Of a stretch of 26,172 bases of DNA, positions 23,376-26,172 are shown in pieces. The stretch is from JAWXCF01 sp034440515 (GTDB lineage Bacteria; Bacteroidota; Bacteroidia; CAILMK01). Both the position numbers and the translations under genes were made by a program. Each line of letters starts with the position of its first letter. Within the stretch, counting starts at the first letter, position 1. The notes beneath the pieces were generated by a model, which worked only from the letters and a program-made list of their open reading frames with translations, ran no database searches and was not told the origin of the DNA. The stretch spans positions 1 to 26,172 of the forward strand of contig JAWXCF010000022.1 of NCBI GenBank assembly GCA_034440515.1, given 5' to 3'.

Positions 23376-24677
23376 ATGTCATTTGACGGTGCATTAGGCA
23401 GACACATTATTGTAGAATACTACGATTGCTCTTCTGAAATTTTATCGGATGTAAACCACATCGAACAAGCGATGCTGGACGCAGCTAAAATAGCTGGAGC
23501 AACAATAATAAACAGTACTTTCCACCACTTTTCACCATTTGGTGTATCCGGGGTAGTTGTTATTCAAGAAAGTCACTTAGCCATACATACTTGGCCGGAG
23601 TTTGGCTATGCCAGTGTTGATATATTTACGTGTGGTACAGAGGTAAACCCTTGGGTAGCCTACAATTATTTATTAGAGAATTTCCAAGCTAAAAATGGTT
23701 CAGCAATTGAAGCACTACGTGGTCAACTAGCGATTGTAGCTCAAGGTAAAAATGTTGATTATGGTGATCACGCACATAGCGAGCAACCAGCCCCTAAGTA
23801 CAATAGAAACACTTGGCTAACAGACAAAGACGAAAACATTGCATTAAGTGTAAGGCACAGTGGTGAAATCTTATATCGTAAGAATACTCCATTTCAAAAG
23901 GTAGAAGTATTTGATAGTTATGCATATGGTAAACTATTAGCCATAGACAATATGGTAATGTGTACAGAAAAAGATGAGTATGCATACCACGAGCTGATTG
24001 TTCATATCCCAATGTTAACTCACAAAAATGTAAAGAGAGCCCTTGTAATAGGTGGTGGTGATGGTGGTACAGTAAGAGAAATATTAAAGCATCAAGGTGT
24101 ACAAGAAGTTGTAATGATAGAGATAGATGAGGCTGTGGTTGAAGCGAGTAGATTGCACCTGCCACAGTTGAGCCAATCACTTGATGATCAAAAGTTGAAC
24201 CTAATAATTGGTGATGGTATTAAATATGTTGAGGAGGCTGAAAGTGATTATTTTGACTTAATAGTTATAGATAGTAGTGACCCAGTAGGCCCAGCTGAAG
24301 GTTTATTTAGTGAAGTGTTTTTTAGCAATTGCTACAGAATATTAAGAGAAGGTGGATTGATGACAGGTCAAAGTGAATCACCAAGGTTCCACGCTGAAGC
24401 TATGCAACAACTATTCTCTGTGTACAATAAAGTATTTGGTAGAGAAAATACACATTGTTACCTAGGCTATATTAGTACCTATCCTACAGGAGTATGGAGT
24501 TTCTGCTACTGTAGTAAAGACGGTGCTAATCACCCTCTTAATGATATAGATGCAACCTATATAAATGAATTTTGTGCAAATAATGAGCTAGGCTATTATA
24601 ATTTAGAAATTCATAGTGCTGCATTCGCTTTGCCAAATTTTGTGAAAGAATTGTTAAATGAAGAAGTCACTGTCTGA
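23376..24677 (+). CDS. S-adenosylmethionine decarboxylase - spermidine synthase fusion (SpeD-SpeE)
   Basis: A 433-residue bifunctional protein. Residues 1-120 form a class 1B AdoMet decarboxylase proenzyme: ALGRHIIVEYYDC at the start, STFHHFSPFGVSGVVVI, then QESHLAIHTWPE, in which self-cleavage before S66 makes the pyruvoyl group; H71 and C86 (DIFTCG) are the partner residues. A linker (about 121-145) leads to a spermidine synthase: SAYAYGK-type loop FDSYAYGKLLAIDNMV, DEYAYHE, the SAM-fold GGGDGGT (227-233), EIDEAVVEASR, and the catalytic block DSSDPVGPAEGLF (299-311). It would make decarboxylated SAM and transfer its aminopropyl group to putrescine in one polypeptide. The next gene, agmatinase-like, starts inside it (20-bp overlap). 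Fusions of these two enzymes are known from some bacteria but are uncommon. Substrate size (putrescine or longer amines) is inferred. Confidence 0.92.
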   Translation: MSFDGALGRHIIVEYYDCSSEILSDVNHIEQAMLDAAKIAGATIINSTFHHFSPFGVSGVVVIQESHLAIHTWPEFGYASVDIFTCGTEVNPWVAYNYLLENFQAKNGSAIEALRGQLAIVAQGKNVDYGDHAHSEQPAPKYNRNTWLTDKDENIALSVRHSGEILYRKNTPFQKVEVFDSYAYGKLLAIDNMVMCTEKDEYAYHELIVHIPMLTHKNVKRALVIGGGDGGTVREILKHQGVQEVVMIEIDEAVVEASRLHLPQLSQSLDDQKLNLIIGDGIKYVEEAESDYFDLIVIDSSDPVGPAEGLFSEVFFSNCYRILREGGLMTGQSESPRFHAEAMQQLFSVYNKVFGRENTHCYLGYISTYPTGVWSFCYCSKDGANHPLNDIDATYINEFCANNELGYYNLEIHSAAFALPNFVKELLNEEVTV

Positions 24678-25731
24678 AACTGCTAAAACTAGTAGGGCAG
24701 ACACGCTATCTAAGTTTGACGTAAATACTAACGGTTTAACAGCCAATGGTGTTTTTGGTTTACCATTCACTGAGGCAGAAAGCCAAATAGTGTTATTACC
24801 TGTACCGTGGGAATTAACTGTTAGCTATGGTGGAGGAACCGCAAATGGTCCAGCAGCAATAATTACAGCTAGTCAACAACTAGATCTGTATGAACCACTT
24901 CACCCATTTGGCTATAAAGTGGGGATAGCAATGACAGAGGTTCCCCAGGGACTTGCTGAAATAAGTACTGAGAAAAGACCAATTGTTAAAGCATATATAG
25001 AAAGTTTAAGTGCAAATCAACCAACAATAGAAGTCTTAACTGACATAAATGCAACTAGCCAATTAATGGTTGATGCAGTTAAAGCTAGGTGCCAAGAACT
25101 ACTATCTGAAGGAAAATTTGTAGGACTAGTTGGTGGAGATCACAGTACACCACTAGGTTATATGCAAGCTTTAGCAGAAATTCACGATGCATACAGTATA
25201 ATACAAATTGATGCTCACGCAGACCTGCGAAATGCTTATGAGGGCTTTACATATAGCCACGCTAGCATAATGTACAATGCACTAAAAATACCTCAAGTAA
25301 GTAAGATAGTACAGGTTGGGGTGCGAGACATTAGCCACGAAGAAATTGATTGCATCCACGCATTAGAGGGACGTGTGAATTTATTTCACGACCACGATAT
25401 GAAAAAGGCAGCATTCCTAAACAAAAGTTGGAATGACGTGACTGATTTAATTATAAATCAATTAAGTGATAAGGTTTACATATCTTTTGATATAGATGGT
25501 TTGCAACCTTGGCTATGTCCTAATACAGGTACTCCAGTTCCAGATGGTTTAGATTTAGAACAGGTATTTTTCTTATTAGAGAAAATTGTGGCGACAGGTA
25601 AACAAATTATTGGCTTTGATTTATGCGAAGTATCACCAGGTGCCGAAGGTGAGTGGGATGCCAATGTTGGTGCTAGAGTATTGTATAAACTCTGTATGTT
25701 GGCGGTAAGAAGTATTGGAACCATAGGCTAA
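24658..25731 (+). CDS. Agmatinase-like ureohydrolase (arginase/agmatinase family)
   Basis: A binuclear manganese hydrolase that would cleave agmatine to putrescine and urea. All metal ligands are present: GGDHS (H162), DAHAD (D185, H187, D189) and SFDID (D278, D280), plus SHASIM near 200 and GTPVPDGL at 291-298. Length is 357 residues, about 50 longer than E. coli SpeB because of an N-terminal extension and an insert before the first metal block. The ATG lies 20 bases inside the end of the SpeD-SpeE fusion gene, so translation is likely coupled. Position next to spermidine synthesis favours agmatinase over arginase or formimidoylglutamase, but the family does not settle it. No arginine decarboxylase gene is in the window to supply agmatine. 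Confidence 0.85.
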   Translation: MKKSLSETAKTSRADTLSKFDVNTNGLTANGVFGLPFTEAESQIVLLPVPWELTVSYGGGTANGPAAIITASQQLDLYEPLHPFGYKVGIAMTEVPQGLAEISTEKRPIVKAYIESLSANQPTIEVLTDINATSQLMVDAVKARCQELLSEGKFVGLVGGDHSTPLGYMQALAEIHDAYSIIQIDAHADLRNAYEGFTYSHASIMYNALKIPQVSKIVQVGVRDISHEEIDCIHALEGRVNLFHDHDMKKAAFLNKSWNDVTDLIINQLSDKVYISFDIDGLQPWLCPNTGTPVPDGLDLEQVFFLLEKIVATGKQIIGFDLCEVSPGAEGEWDANVGARVLYKLCMLAVRSIGTIG

Positions 25732-25745
25732 TAAATGCATTTAGT

Positions 25746-25770
25746 AAGAGGTTCTTTCTTAGAACCTCTT
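25746..25770. terminator. Perfect 10-bp hairpin between convergent genes
   Basis: AAGAGGTTCT (25746-25755) and AGAACCTCTT (25761-25770) are perfect inverted repeats around a 5-base loop. The hairpin is 14 bp past the agmatinase stop and contains the stop codon and last three codons of the convergent AsmA-like gene. U tracts are weak in both directions (CTTAAATATA; ACTAAATGC), so it may be a bidirectional terminator or an mRNA end stabiliser. Confidence 0.6.
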
Positions 25771-26172
25771 CTTAAATATATCTTTACCTTTCTCTTTGGC
25801 CTCGTTTTTAATCTTATTCTTCTCTTCTTCTGCTTTTCTCTTAGCCTCTTCTTCTACCTTTCTTTTTTCAGCTTCTATTCTAGCTTTTTCAGCTTCTATT
25901 CGCTTTCTAGCTTCTGCTTCTTTTTCATTGGCGGTATTTTTCAGCTTTGCTTTCTCATTATCAAGTCTTTGTAACTGTTTCTGTTTTTCTGCTTCTATTT
26001 TCTTTCTTGCCTCATCTTCTAATTCTTTTTTCTTTTTATTCAATTCATCTAGTGCTTGATCTTTTAATCCAGAAAGCATATCTTTTCCCATTTGCCCTAG
26101 GTTTAGCTTAATAACTGGCTTTTCTACAGTACCACTTATGTCAGCTAAAACCTTAATAGTCTCACCAATTGG
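25759..26172 (-). CDS. C-terminal part of an AsmA-like protein with charged helical tail (5' end outside window)
   Basis: The frame is open to the window edge, so this is the last 137 codons of a longer gene. The visible N-terminal part reads IGETIKVLADISGTVEKPVIKLNLGQMG, a beta-strand pair that matches the end of AsmA-type C-terminal domains (a GTVxKPxxKLDL pattern), which are large inner-membrane-anchored periplasmic proteins tied to outer-membrane lipid or protein assembly. From MLSGLKDQALDEL on, the protein turns into a long lysine- and glutamate-rich helix with heptad-length repeats (RIEAEKA, RIEAEKR), probably a single alpha helix or coiled coil. The gene end overlaps a hairpin. AsmA identity rests on a short fragment, so I hold it at moderate confidence. 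Confidence 0.7.
   Translation of the reverse strand, partial: PIGETIKVLADISGTVEKPVIKLNLGQMGKDMLSGLKDQALDELNKKKKELEDEARKKIEAEKQKQLQRLDNEKAKLKNTANEKEAEARKRIEAEKARIEAEKRKVEEEAKRKAEEEKNKIKNEAKEKGKDIFKKRF
25864..25901. repeat. 21-bp tandem repeat unit in the AsmA-like gene
   Basis: TTTTTCAGCTTCTATTC occurs at 25864-25880 and again at 25885-25901, exactly 21 bp (7 codons) apart. It encodes the duplicated heptad IEAEKAR/IEAEKRK on the minus strand and probably arose by internal duplication in a helical tail. Confidence 0.6.

Noticed and set aside
23794..24180. A 128-codon frame antisense to the SpeD-SpeE fusion, rich in histidine and leucine.
   Set aside because: It mirrors the low-complexity codons of the fusion gene, has no promoter or family match, and overlaps a conserved enzyme completely.
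25735..26059. Plus-strand frames encoding phenylalanine- and serine-rich proteins opposite the AsmA tail.
   Set aside because: They are the reverse complement of a lysine/glutamate-rich helix. The minus-strand frame continues upstream with AsmA-like sequence, so that one is real.
1..26172. CRISPR arrays, tRNA or rRNA genes, insertion sequences, prophage or defence genes.
   Set aside because: No regularly spaced repeats, cloverleaf-type sequences, transposase, integrase, nuclease or toxin-antitoxin genes were found on either strand. The window is dense with housekeeping genes.

Overview
The window reads as a gene-dense, AT-rich (roughly 36% GC) piece of a Bacteroidota chromosome. Three things point there: exact copies of the Bacteroidota -7 promoter element TAnnTTTG upstream of many genes; few recognisable Shine-Dalgarno sites, with some start codons only a few bases from the -7 box; and lineage-typical families (a DUF4834-like protein, stand-alone MnmD, an ECF sigma factor of the type ending in a GALKANYHYA helix, and an AsmA-like protein). 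I cannot place it below phylum. No transposase, integrase, phage gene, CRISPR array, rRNA or tRNA was seen, and no gene-free stretch exceeds 300 bases, so this is core chromosome rather than an island.

Layout. 1-3.1 kb: the end of an RlmI-type methyltransferase gene, then cystathionine beta-synthase followed by a BtuF-like metal receptor with no signal peptide. 3.1-5.8 kb (minus): glutamate dehydrogenase and the ribosome-associated GTPase HflX. 5.9-7.8 kb (plus): metF and rsgA. 7.8-10.9 kb (minus): mnmD, adenine deaminase and a PlsC-type acyltransferase. 11.0-14.7 kb (plus): a short-form carB, a DUF4834-like small protein and frr, closed by a clear terminator. 14.8-19.7 kb (plus): an apparent six-gene unit in which the two halves of a split transketolase flank a secreted von Willebrand A protein, followed by an ECF sigma factor, a one-TM putative anti-sigma protein and a Spy/CpxP-like periplasmic protein. 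19.7-20.9 kb: a class III aminotransferase that overlaps accD tail to tail. 20.9-22.9 kb (minus): accD and a DhnA-type class I aldolase, with a terminator between them. 23.0-25.7 kb (plus): a small membrane protein, an S-adenosylmethionine decarboxylase-spermidine synthase fusion and an agmatinase-like ureohydrolase whose start lies inside the fusion gene. 25.8 kb to the end (minus): the tail of an AsmA-like gene.

How the genes work together. The strongest pathway unit is spermidine synthesis: agmatinase would supply putrescine, and the fusion protein would decarboxylate S-adenosylmethionine and transfer its aminopropyl group. Translation and RNA genes (frr, rsgA, hflX, mnmD, RlmI-like) are scattered among central metabolism (gdhA, metF, cbs, carB, tkt, fbaB, accD, ade).

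The most unexpected signal is not a gene. Reading line by line, I found the tetranucleotide CATG only once in 26 kb (21739-21742), where base composition predicts roughly 85-90. The coding sequence appears to adjust: histidine codons followed by G are written CAC. This points to strong selection against CATG, for instance by a CATG-specific restriction system. No such system lies in this window. Other points worth a second look are the vWA gene inside the transketolase pair, the CarB lacking its regulatory domain, the AccD zinc ribbon with CxC spacing, and the receptor without a signal peptide.
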